Positions 1-7,439 of a DNA stretch of 15,856 nt are shown here, piece after piece (the first letter of the stretch is position 1; the number at the start of each line of letters is the position of its first letter). Source of the DNA: Prevotella sp. (GTDB lineage: Bacteria > Bacteroidota > Bacteroidia > Bacteroidales > Bacteroidaceae); assembly GCA_016283605.1 (NCBI GenBank), contig JAEENF010000268.1:1-15856 (forward strand), given 5' to 3'. The notes beneath the pieces were generated by a model. That model was not told the origin of the DNA. It did not search any database and was given only the letters and a program-made list of their open reading frames with translations. The position numbers and the translations under genes were made by a program.

Positions 1-2289
1 AAGACTAGTGCTTATGTTGATTACTATTATAGCGTGTATCGTGGTGACCAGGAGACGCGCCATGAGTGGCTGGTGGAACCCCATCGTCTGGAGTTCGCCG
101 CCATCAGAGGTGTGCGCTACATCATCTACGACCACTGGCTCGATATTCCTGAAGACAGCTATATGTACTCTTCGGCTTTCACCGATTGCGTCTTTGCCCG
201 TGAGTGTAAGATGACTGTGTCGTCGGAATATGCCAAGACGGTACGTCTGAAAGTTCGTGCCCCACAATTGCGCAGTCAGGAACGCCTGGGTATCGTCGGT
301 GGAGGTGAGGCGCTCGGCAACTGGGAGGCTAAGCAGGTTATCCCCATGACTGAGCATGAGAATAATGAATGGGTGGTCAGCCTCGATGCAAACCGCTTGC
401 CTCAGACCTTTGAGTTTAAGTTTGTGGCACTCTCCAATGGAGCACCGATCTGGGAGAACGGCATCAACCGTACCATCTGTCTGCCGGAGATAGAACTGGG
501 TGAGGTGGTCGTCTATGAACTGACCCAGGCTTATTTCCCGGTATATCCCTGGAAGGGCGCAGGTACGGTGATTCCTATCTTCTCCCTTCGTAGCGAGGGT
601 AGCTTTGGCGTTGGCGACTTCGGCGACCTGAAGCTGATGGTTGACTGGTGCGACAAGACCAAGCAACGTGTATTGCAGGTATTGCCGATCAACGATACCA
701 ACATCACCCACACCTGGCAGGACAGTTATCCCTATAACTCCATCAGCATCTACGCCCTGCATCCGCAGTATACCGACTTCCGACAGTTGCCGGTCATCAA
801 GGACGAGGCTAAGCGTCAGGCTTTCGAGACCCTGCGTCAGGAACTGAATGCCCTGCCTCAGATTGACTACGAACGGATGTTTACGGCCAAGATGGACTAT
901 CTGCGTGAGATTTTTGCACAGGAGTGGTCTGCTGTGCAACGCCGTGAGAGTTATAAGAAGTTCTTCGAGCAGAACAAGGAGTGGCTCGTTCCTTATGCCG
1001 CCTTCTGTTATTTCCGTGACCTCTATGGTACGGCCGTCTTCTCGGAGTGGCCCAAGACCGCGACGGTAGAGAGTACCCAGAAACCGACGTTCAAAGGTAA
1101 GAAGGAGCTGCAGTTCTGGTATTTCGTCCAGTACAACCTCGACCAGCAGATGCACAACGCCCATGCGTACGCCCGTGCCCATCGCGTGATCTTGAAAGGT
1201 GATATCCCCATCGGCATCTCCCGCGACGGTGTGGAGGCTTGGGTAGAGCCGAAGTACTTCAACCTTAACGGTCAGGCCGGTGCACCGCCCGATCCGTTCT
1301 CTGCCGATGGTCAGAACTGGGGCTTCCCCACCTACAACTGGGACGAGATGCTTGCCGACGGTTGTCAGTGGTGGGTACGTCGCTTCCGTAAGATGGCGGA
1401 GTATTTCGATGCCTACCGTATCGACCACGTGCTGGGCTTCTTCCGTATCTGGGAGATTCCCGTACCTGAGAAGTCTGGCCTGATGGGACAGTTCGCACCT
1501 GCCCTCGGCATGAGTAAGGAGGAGATCGAGGCCTACGGTGTACCGTTCAGCGAAGGTCTGTTCCTCGTCGACCATAAGCGTTCCGACCGTTGGCATCCGC
1601 GTATCGCCGTACAGTATCAGGACGCCTACAACCAGTTGAACGATGGTGATAAGTACAACTTCAACCGTCTCTACAACGATTACTTCTATCGCCGCAACAA
1701 CCAGTTCTGGTATACTGAGGCGATGAAGAAACTGCCTCGTCTGACGCAGGCCACCCGTATGCTGGTCTGTGCCGAGGACCTGGGCATGGTGCCCGAGTGC
1801 GTACCCTGGGTGATGAACGAGTTGCGTATCCTGAGTCTTGAGATCCAGTCGATGCCGAAGGACGACACCATCCGTTTCGGAAAGCTCTCGCACAACCCCT
1901 ACCGTTCGGTGGATACCATCTCCACCCATGATATGTCTACCCTCCGTCAGTGGTGGGATGAGGATGAGGCCCGTACACAGGAGTACTTCAATACCTCACT
2001 GCGCCGTAGTGGACCCGCACCCCATCCGCTGCCCGGTTGGTTGGCAAAGGACATCATCAGCCGTCACCTGACGTCGCCCTCGATGCTCTGTTTGATCTCC
2101 TTCCAGGACTGGATGAGCATCGACGAGAAACTCCGGTTGCCTGACCAGAATGCCGAGCGCATCAACATCCCGGCCAATCCCCGTCACTATTGGCGTTACC
2201 GCATGCATATCACCCTCGAGCAGCTCCTCGCTGCCGATGAACTCAATAACGAAATCAACACATTAATTATCCAAAGCGGAAGAAAATAA
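1..2289 (+). CDS. malQ: 4-alpha-glucanotransferase (CBM20-GH77), 5' end outside window
   Basis: Amylomaltase/disproportionating enzyme: transfers alpha-1,4-glucan segments between maltooligosaccharides and releases glucose, usually in the cytoplasm. The frame is open from base 1, so the start lies upstream; 762 residues remain, against roughly 890-900 in Bacteroides homologues. Left to right: the tail of a first starch-binding CBM20 (about bases 1-200), a second CBM20 (about 240-530, with LGIVGGGEALGNWEA), then a GH77 barrel. The three catalytic carboxylates are visible: nucleophile Asp in YRIDHVLG (1423-1425), acid/base Glu in CAEDLGM (1774-1776) and the stabilising Asp in STHDMST (1930-1932). 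The insert-bearing GH77 form with two N-terminal CBM20 modules is typical of Bacteroidetes and of plant DPE2. It lies 107 bases upstream of a SusB-like GH97, which fits joint maltooligosaccharide metabolism. Family assignment is firm; malQ is a symbol by function. Confidence 0.95.
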   Translation, partial: KTSAYVDYYYSVYRGDQETRHEWLVEPHRLEFAAIRGVRYIIYDHWLDIPEDSYMYSSAFTDCVFARECKMTVSSEYAKTVRLKVRAPQLRSQERLGIVGGGEALGNWEAKQVIPMTEHENNEWVVSLDANRLPQTFEFKFVALSNGAPIWENGINRTICLPEIELGEVVVYELTQAYFPVYPWKGAGTVIPIFSLRSEGSFGVGDFGDLKLMVDWCDKTKQRVLQVLPINDTNITHTWQDSYPYNSISIYALHPQYTDFRQLPVIKDEAKRQAFETLRQELNALPQIDYERMFTAKMDYLREIFAQEWSAVQRRESYKKFFEQNKEWLVPYAAFCYFRDLYGTAVFSEWPKTATVESTQKPTFKGKKELQFWYFVQYNLDQQMHNAHAYARAHRVILKGDIPIGISRDGVEAWVEPKYFNLNGQAGAPPDPFSADGQNWGFPTYNWDEMLADGCQWWVRRFRKMAEYFDAYRIDHVLGFFRIWEIPVPEKSGLMGQFAPALGMSKEEIEAYGVPFSEGLFLVDHKRSDRWHPRIAVQYQDAYNQLNDGDKYNFNRLYNDYFYRRNNQFWYTEAMKKLPRLTQATRMLVCAEDLGMVPECVPWVMNELRILSLEIQSMPKDDTIRFGKLSHNPYRSVDTISTHDMSTLRQWWDEDEARTQEYFNTSLRRSGPAPHPLPGWLAKDIISRHLTSPSMLCLISFQDWMSIDEKLRLPDQNAERINIPANPRHYWRYRMHITLEQLLAADELNNEINTLIIQSGRK

Positions 2290-2293
2290 GAAT

Positions 2294-2377
2294 GTTGTCC
2301 AAGTTGTCTTAGTTGTCGTTAATAAAAACTACTACTTGTATTTTGATTTTAACGACAACTTGGACAACTAAGACAAC
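2294..2377. repeat. Period-9 GTTGTC micro-repeat forming a long inverted repeat
   Basis: Two 27-base arms (2294-2320 and 2351-2377) flank a 30-base AT-rich loop. Each arm is three copies of a 9-base unit: GTTGTC plus three bases on the left, three bases plus GACAAC on the right. The arms pair at 23 of 27 positions plus one possible G-U. The mismatches fall only in the two-base spacers, where CA and TT are swapped between the arms. It fills most of the gap between malQ and GH97. No clear U tract follows, so I call it a structured repeat rather than a terminator. It could act as an attenuator, a transcript stabiliser or a mobile intergenic repeat. Confidence 0.85.
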
Positions 2378-2396
2378 TTTTTAAAATGTAGAAGTT

Positions 2397-4616
2397 ATGA
2401 AAAAGTGTATCAGTTTATTAAGTTGTTTGTTTGTTTCTCTAATAGCTGGTGCTGGTGCTGTGAAGTCACCGAATGGCAATATCGAGCTGAAGTTCTCGGT
2501 GGATGGGAAGGGCCGTCCTGTCTATGAGATGACCTACAAGGGTCGCGAGGTTGTGAAGCCCTCGCACCTGGGACTTGTCCTGGCCAAAGACAAGCACGCC
2601 TCGAAAGGTCTGAAGGAAACCGACCTGATGGAAGGCTTCACGCTCGCCAAGGAAGAGACCTCTACCTTCGATGAGACCTGGCAGCCCGTATGGGGAGAGA
2701 CCAAGGACATCCGCAACCAGTACAACGAGTATGCGGCGACCTTGTCTCAGCCTGCGAACAACCGCGAGATCCTCATCCGTTTCCGCGTCTATGACGACGG
2801 TATCGGGTTCCGTTACGAGTTCCCGCAGCAGAAGGAGCTCAACTACTTCCTCATTCAGGAAGAGATGTCGGAGTTTGCAATGGCAGGCGACCATATGGCT
2901 TGGTGGCTCCCTGGCGACTACGATACCCAGGAACAGGTGACCCAGCAGACCCGTCTCTCCGAGATTCGCAGCAAGATGAAGGAAGCCGTCAACTGGGGTA
3001 ACTCCTCCGTAGCGGTGTTCTCACCCACAGGCGTACAGACCTCGCTGCAGATGAAGAGTGCCGACGGCCTGTATATCAATATCCATGAGGCCGCCTGTCT
3101 GGACTATGCCACCATGCACCTCGAACTGGTCGATGCTGAGACCAGGGCCCTGACCACCCAACTTGGTGGCGGCAGCAATGCCTATACCCCGAACCCCAAG
3201 CCGACAGGCTATCCCCTGCCGCACCCCTTGACCTTTGTCAGTCATCTCACACCCGACGCTACGGGTCTGAAGGGCGCCATGCAGACGCCTTGTGAGACGC
3301 CTTGGCGTACGGTGATGGTCAGCGATGATGCCCGAGACATGCTGTCATCGAATCTGATCCTGAACCTCAACGAGCCCTGTAAGCTGGAGGATACCAGTTG
3401 GATTCATCCCACGAAGTACTGTGGTGTCTGGTGGGAGATGATCGTGGGACGTGGTTCCTGGCACTATACCAATGACTTCCCCTCTATCCATCTGGATCAG
3501 ATAGACTGGTCGAAGGTAACACCCAATAGCACTCATAAAGCGAATAATGCGAACGTGAAGCGCTACATCGACTTCGCCGCCAAGAATGGCCTCGACCAGG
3601 TCTTGGTAGAAGGTTGGAACGTCGGTTGGGAAGATTGGGCGAATATGTGGAAGCGTGATGTCTTCGACTTTGTTACCCCTTATCCCGACTTCGATATCAA
3701 GATGCTCAATGAGTATGCCCATTCCAAGGGCGTGAAGATCCTCATGCACCACGAGACCTCCAGTTCTACGCAGAACTACGAGCGTCATCTTGAGGATGCC
3801 TTCAACCTGATGAACAAATACGGCTACGACGCCGTGAAGACCGGTTATGTGGGCGATATCATCCCCCGTGGCGACCATCACTACTCACAGTCGATGAACA
3901 ATCACTATCTCTACGTCGTGAAGGAGGCTGCCAAGCACCATATCATGGTGAACGCCCATGAGGCCACACGCCCGACGGGTATCTGTCGTACCTATCCTAA
4001 CCTCGTGGGCAACGAGAGTGCCCGTGGTACGGAGTACGAGGCCTTCGGCGGTTCTAACCCCGACCATACCTGTATCCTGCCGTTTACGCGTCTGCAGGGC
4101 GGTCCGATGGACTACACCCCGGGCATCTTCGTCACCAAACTCTCTGAGTGGAGCAACAACACCTCCTGGGCGCGTATCACCATCGCGGGCTCGCTGGCGC
4201 TCTATCTGACGATGTATTCACCCCTTCAGATGGCTGCCGACCTCCCCGAGAACTACGAGAAGTTCGACGATGCCTTCCAGTTCATCCGCGATGTGGCCTG
4301 CGACTGGGATGACTCCAAGTATCTGGAGGCCGAGCCCGGCGACTACATCACCGTAGCCCGTAAGGCCAAGGGTACCGACAACTGGTTCATTGGTGGAAAG
4401 TGCGACGAGAACGGTCATAGCGCTGTCATCAAGCTCGACTTCCTTGACAAGGACAAGAAGTACGACTGCACTATCTATGCCGATGCCAAGGATGCCCATT
4501 ACGAGACCAATCCGCAGGCTTATACCATCACCAAGAAGGTGGTGAAGGCAGGTCAGACGCTCAAACTCCAGGAGGCTCCCGGTGGTGGTCTCGCTATTTC
4601 ATTGATTGCTAAATAA
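2397..4616 (+). CDS. susB: GH97 alpha-glucosidase, SusB-like, inverting type
   Basis: Periplasmic alpha-glucosidase releasing glucose from starch oligosaccharides. It is 739 residues, close to the 738 I recall for B. thetaiotaomicron SusB. A signal peptide (about residues 1-21, hydrophobic core then AGAGA) precedes the N-terminal beta-sandwich, which includes FDETWQPVWGE (91-101) and DGIGFRYEFPQQK (134-146). The barrel follows, then a C-terminal beta domain. Glu453 (HHETSSS), Glu522 (NAHEATRPTG) and Glu546 (GTEYEAF) are each offset by +14 from the SusB catalytic glutamates as I recall them (439, 508, 532). This points to the inverting subgroup rather than the retaining one. Compared with SusB from memory there is an extra Gly/Pro-rich loop at about 247-277. 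No promoter of the Bacteroidetes form was found in the upstream gap, so it is probably co-transcribed with malQ. The symbol reflects family similarity; no susC/D genes lie beside it. Confidence 0.95.
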   Translation: MKKCISLLSCLFVSLIAGAGAVKSPNGNIELKFSVDGKGRPVYEMTYKGREVVKPSHLGLVLAKDKHASKGLKETDLMEGFTLAKEETSTFDETWQPVWGETKDIRNQYNEYAATLSQPANNREILIRFRVYDDGIGFRYEFPQQKELNYFLIQEEMSEFAMAGDHMAWWLPGDYDTQEQVTQQTRLSEIRSKMKEAVNWGNSSVAVFSPTGVQTSLQMKSADGLYINIHEAACLDYATMHLELVDAETRALTTQLGGGSNAYTPNPKPTGYPLPHPLTFVSHLTPDATGLKGAMQTPCETPWRTVMVSDDARDMLSSNLILNLNEPCKLEDTSWIHPTKYCGVWWEMIVGRGSWHYTNDFPSIHLDQIDWSKVTPNSTHKANNANVKRYIDFAAKNGLDQVLVEGWNVGWEDWANMWKRDVFDFVTPYPDFDIKMLNEYAHSKGVKILMHHETSSSTQNYERHLEDAFNLMNKYGYDAVKTGYVGDIIPRGDHHYSQSMNNHYLYVVKEAAKHHIMVNAHEATRPTGICRTYPNLVGNESARGTEYEAFGGSNPDHTCILPFTRLQGGPMDYTPGIFVTKLSEWSNNTSWARITIAGSLALYLTMYSPLQMAADLPENYEKFDDAFQFIRDVACDWDDSKYLEAEPGDYITVARKAKGTDNWFIGGKCDENGHSAVIKLDFLDKDKKYDCTIYADAKDAHYETNPQAYTITKKVVKAGQTLKLQEAPGGGLAISLIAK

Positions 4617-4633
4617 TAGTTGTTTGGGAAACT

Positions 4634-5707
4634 ATGGTTTATGTGAGATATCTTTTATTAGTAGTTGTGTTTGGGTTTGCTCCTGTGGTTGAAGCTCAGG
4701 ACGAATCAATAGACCTCGAGGCACTCTATCAGCAGATTGACGACGCGATTAGCCAGTCGCCACAGTACGTGGCAGAGCTGGAGGGCCGGATTACTGGCTC
4801 TCGCGACCGTCTGCTGAGGGAGGAGAGTCTGGAGAAGCGCATCCAGATTGCCGAGGAACTTTTTCAGCTCTACAGTTCATACAGGAATGACTCAGCCCTC
4901 CATTATGCCGAGCTTTGTATCAGCCTTGCCGATTCTCTTCGTCGTCCAGACCTTGTCGGGCGTTTCCGTTCATTGTTGGCCTATCAGTGTTCTAATTCCG
5001 ATATGGATAATGAGTCGCTCGAACAGCTGCGACTTGTCAAGAGGTCTGCTCTCGATAGCCTGGGACTTGTCGACTATTATCATGCCTGGATGCACGTCTA
5101 CGGTGAATTAGGATCCTATACCCAGCGCGAACATTTGCGTCTGGATTATTTTGCCCAGCAGGATGCTTACCGCGATTCCGTGCTGATGGTAGCCGATGAG
5201 GGTAGTGAAGAATGGCTCCATCTGAAGGTGGACGTCCTCTGTGCCCGACAGTTGTATCAGGATGCTTTGGCACTCAGCAAGGAATGGCTGAAGATGGTGA
5301 CTGACGGCACGCACGAGAGTGCTTATGCTGCCTTCTACTGCTCGATGGTCTATGACAGACTGAAGAATCACGATATGACCTGCTATTGGCTGGGAAGGTC
5401 GGCTCTTGATGATATCAAGTGTGCTGTGATGAACCAGGCCTCGCTTCTTTTCTTAGCAGAGCATCTCGCTAATGACGGTGATATCGACCGTGCCCTCCGC
5501 TATGTAGAGTTTGCCAAGGCATGTAACTTGGCCTTCTCACCTCAGATGCGTGCCTATCAGGTTAACTCTGTGGTTAATGTCATTGAGAAAAGCAGTCAGG
5601 TGTCTCGGGATCAGACAAGAATCATTCTTGTCTTTGCGTCTGTCATCATTTTCCTGTTACTCATGGCTCTCATCTACACCATCGTGTTTTATAGGCGACG
5701 CAGATAA
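4634..5707 (+). CDS. DUF6377-family membrane protein lacking its cytoplasmic C-terminus (SusR-like, truncated)
   Basis: This 357-residue protein has an N-terminal signal or anchor (MVYVRYLLLVVVFGF then APVVEAQ) and a helical TPR-like periplasmic region of about 300 residues. Family-like stretches are YSSYRNDSALHYAE, DYYHAWMHVYGELG and GDIDRALRYVEFAKAC. One membrane helix follows (about 329-352) and the protein ends at YRRRR. Known DUF6377/SusR-type regulators run to about 540 residues: after the helix they carry a coiled coil and a helix-turn-helix-like DNA-binding region. Here all of that is absent. The stop (5705-5707) is followed almost at once by an ATCCGTG micro-repeat and then the convergent GH20 gene, so the missing part is physically gone, not frameshifted. 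It starts 17 bases after GH97, so it is probably in that operon. It may be a remnant, or an intact short receptor working through a partner or as an inhibitor. Family assignment is from motif memory. Confidence 0.75.
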   Translation: MVYVRYLLLVVVFGFAPVVEAQDESIDLEALYQQIDDAISQSPQYVAELEGRITGSRDRLLREESLEKRIQIAEELFQLYSSYRNDSALHYAELCISLADSLRRPDLVGRFRSLLAYQCSNSDMDNESLEQLRLVKRSALDSLGLVDYYHAWMHVYGELGSYTQREHLRLDYFAQQDAYRDSVLMVADEGSEEWLHLKVDVLCARQLYQDALALSKEWLKMVTDGTHESAYAAFYCSMVYDRLKNHDMTCYWLGRSALDDIKCAVMNQASLLFLAEHLANDGDIDRALRYVEFAKACNLAFSPQMRAYQVNSVVNVIEKSSQVSRDQTRIILVFASVIIFLLLMALIYTIVFYRRRR

Positions 5708-5709
5708 TC

Positions 5710-5739
5710 ATCCGTGTTAATCCGTGTCCATCCGTGGCT
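5710..5739. repeat. Period-10 ATCCGTG tandem micro-repeat, three copies
   Basis: ATCCGTG begins at 5710, 5720 and 5730, with three-base spacers TTA and TCC between the copies. It fills the 31-base gap between two convergent genes and reaches the GH20 stop codon (TGA, 5741-5739 on the minus strand). The same kind of repeat (forms of CACGGATTAA) is, from memory, frequent between genes in Bacteroidales genomes. No hairpin forms from it. Confidence 0.8.
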
Positions 5740-7415
5740 CAGAATTGCCACCGATTAGGCATCTGCCGCTCTGGCCATAGGTGTTTGGCGTAGGTATAGC
5801 CGTAATGCTCGAAGAGCGCGGTCAACCGCGTCAGACGTTCCTTGAAGGCCTCATAATCCTTACGTTCAGGCTTTGTCCATTGCACCTCGGCCAGTGCCGA
5901 CATGCGGGGCAAAGCCTGATATTCTACCATACTCTCCGTCGTCATATACTCCGACCAGAGGTTGGCCTGAGTGCCCAGGATATGCTGACGTGCTGCCACA
6001 GAGAGCGTGTCGGGTGCAGGATCCAGGGCATATACTCTCTCGATAGGGATAAAACCACCACAGCGGCTGGGCTCAAACTCCGTGTCTTCCACCTGCTGGT
6101 AGTCGAAATAGCAATGTGTGGTAGGGGTCATCACCACGTCGTGACCAGCTTCGGCAGCCTTCGCCCCTGGGGCACTGCCTCGCCACGACATGATCATCGC
6201 GTCCTGAGGACAACCGTCCAGAATCTCGTCCCACCCCAAGGCACGACGCCCTTTTGAGGCGAGGAAGTTGAAGACGCGTTGGGTGAAGAGTCTCTGATAT
6301 GTTGCACTAATGTCGAACTCCGGCATTTCCCGTGCACTCGTCATATCCGCACCGAGTCGACCTTCAAGGGCATCTTTAAGGTAGGCGTCCTTACACTTCT
6401 CACACTGCTGCCAACGGTCTGAAGGAGCCTCGTCGCCACCGATGTGAATGACCTCGCTGGGGAACAGTTCCATCACCTCCGTCAACACATCCTCCACGAA
6501 CTGATAGACCTTGGGATTGCCGATGCAGAGCACATCCTTATACACGCCCCAGTAGTGTCCCACCTGATAGGGACCGCCCGTACAACCGAGCTCCGGATAC
6601 GAGGCGAGCGCCGCCAACATGTGTCCGGGCATGTCTATCTCCGGTACGATGGTGATATGCCGTGCTGCGGCGTACGCCACAATGTCGCGTATCTCCTCCT
6701 GTGTATAGTAGCCGCCATAAGGTGTCTCGTCGTCAAGGTCGGAATTCGTGCCGATGATCGTACCGCTACGCTGGGAACCTACGGTGATCAGCTTCGGCCA
6801 TTTCTTGATTTCGATGCGCCAGCCCTGGTCGTCGGTCAGATGCCAGTGCAGCACGTTCATATTGTGCATCGCCAACAGGTCGATGAACTTCTTCACGAAC
6901 GTGACCGGCCAGAAATGCCTCGAGCAGTCCAGGTGCATCCCTCGCCACGAAAACCGCGGAGCATCTTTAAGAATTATTGGATTAAGAATTAATGATGAAT
7001 AATTATGATTACCCTGCTCGCTAATTGTTTTCCTCACCGTCTGTACCCCATAAAACACGCCCGCTGCCGAACCGCCTACAATCGTGACGCCCTTCTTACT
7101 GACCGTGAGCTCATAGCCCTCACGTTCGGCCACCTTGGGTGAGACGGCGAGTTCGATATATCTTACCTTCTTCTCCCGTTTCCCGCTGATGCCCAGCGTC
7201 AGTCCCGTCAGATCCTGCAGATAGGCCTGCAGGAAGTCCGCCTCGTTCTGCAGACCGTCCTGTACCAGAATCTGTACACTGCCGTCAAGGACAAACTGCT
7301 CTCCCTTCTGCATTTGGATACTTTGAGGCAGCGGTACTACCTCGTAACAGGCCTGTGCCGATGCCGTTGTCACGGTTGTCAGCAGACACACCAGTGCAAA
7401 AATAGTCTTTTTCAT
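5739..7415 (-). CDS. GH20 beta-N-acetylhexosaminidase, periplasmic
   Basis: Removes terminal beta-linked GlcNAc or GalNAc by substrate-assisted catalysis. It is 558 residues. A signal peptide (about 1-21, ending TTASAQ) points to the periplasm; no lipobox. The N-terminal GH20b domain spans about 25-150 (GYELTVSKKGVTIVGG, GVFYGVQT). The barrel starts at DAPRFSWRGMHLDCSRHF (151-168) and carries HWHLTDDQGWR (190-200), PEIDMPGH (258-265) and the catalytic pair Asp328-Glu329 in HIGGDEAP. Trp411 (MSWRG) and Trp487 (ANLWSEY) fit substrate-pocket positions. It lies 24 bases downstream of the K+ channel gene on the same strand, so both probably use the channel promoter. Between the GH20b domain and the barrel is a markedly AT-rich stretch (6969-7010, residues about 136-149) unlike the rest of the gene. 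Substrate may be host mucin, N-glycans or cell-wall fragments; the sequence does not decide. Confidence 0.95.
   Translation of the reverse strand: MKKTIFALVCLLTTVTTASAQACYEVVPLPQSIQMQKGEQFVLDGSVQILVQDGLQNEADFLQAYLQDLTGLTLGISGKREKKVRYIELAVSPKVAEREGYELTVSKKGVTIVGGSAAGVFYGVQTVRKTISEQGNHNYSSLILNPIILKDAPRFSWRGMHLDCSRHFWPVTFVKKFIDLLAMHNMNVLHWHLTDDQGWRIEIKKWPKLITVGSQRSGTIIGTNSDLDDETPYGGYYTQEEIRDIVAYAAARHITIVPEIDMPGHMLAALASYPELGCTGGPYQVGHYWGVYKDVLCIGNPKVYQFVEDVLTEVMELFPSEVIHIGGDEAPSDRWQQCEKCKDAYLKDALEGRLGADMTSAREMPEFDISATYQRLFTQRVFNFLASKGRRALGWDEILDGCPQDAMIMSWRGSAPGAKAAEAGHDVVMTPTTHCYFDYQQVEDTEFEPSRCGGFIPIERVYALDPAPDTLSVAARQHILGTQANLWSEYMTTESMVEYQALPRMSALAEVQWTKPERKDYEAFKERLTRLTALFEHYGYTYAKHLWPERQMPNRWQF
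6969..7010. repeat. AT-rich degenerate micro-repeat inside GH20
   Basis: On the minus strand this stretch is made of loose 7-8 base units of the type AATTATT, AATTCTT and AATTCTT, encoding NHNYSSLILNPII in the linker before the GH20 barrel. It is far more AT-rich than the surrounding coding sequence. It resembles the AT-rich intergenic micro-repeats of this order, but the units are degenerate and the linker is naturally variable in the family. Confidence 0.4.
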
Positions 7416-7439
7416 ATCGGTTCGTGGTTTTTATTTCTA

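Noticed and set aside
2294..2377. Rho-independent terminator after malQ
   Set aside because: The stem is imperfect with a 30-base loop and is followed by only a short, interrupted T run, and the arms are repeat arrays; a repeat element explains the structure better.
2397..2426. LLSC near the N-terminus of GH97 as a lipobox
   Set aside because: The Cys is at residue 10, inside the hydrophobic core and too early; AGAGA near residue 21 fits signal peptidase I, in line with periplasmic SusB.
3345..3881. 178-codon minus-strand ORF within GH97
   Set aside because: It lies antisense over the catalytic region of GH97, with no recognisable motif and no promoter.
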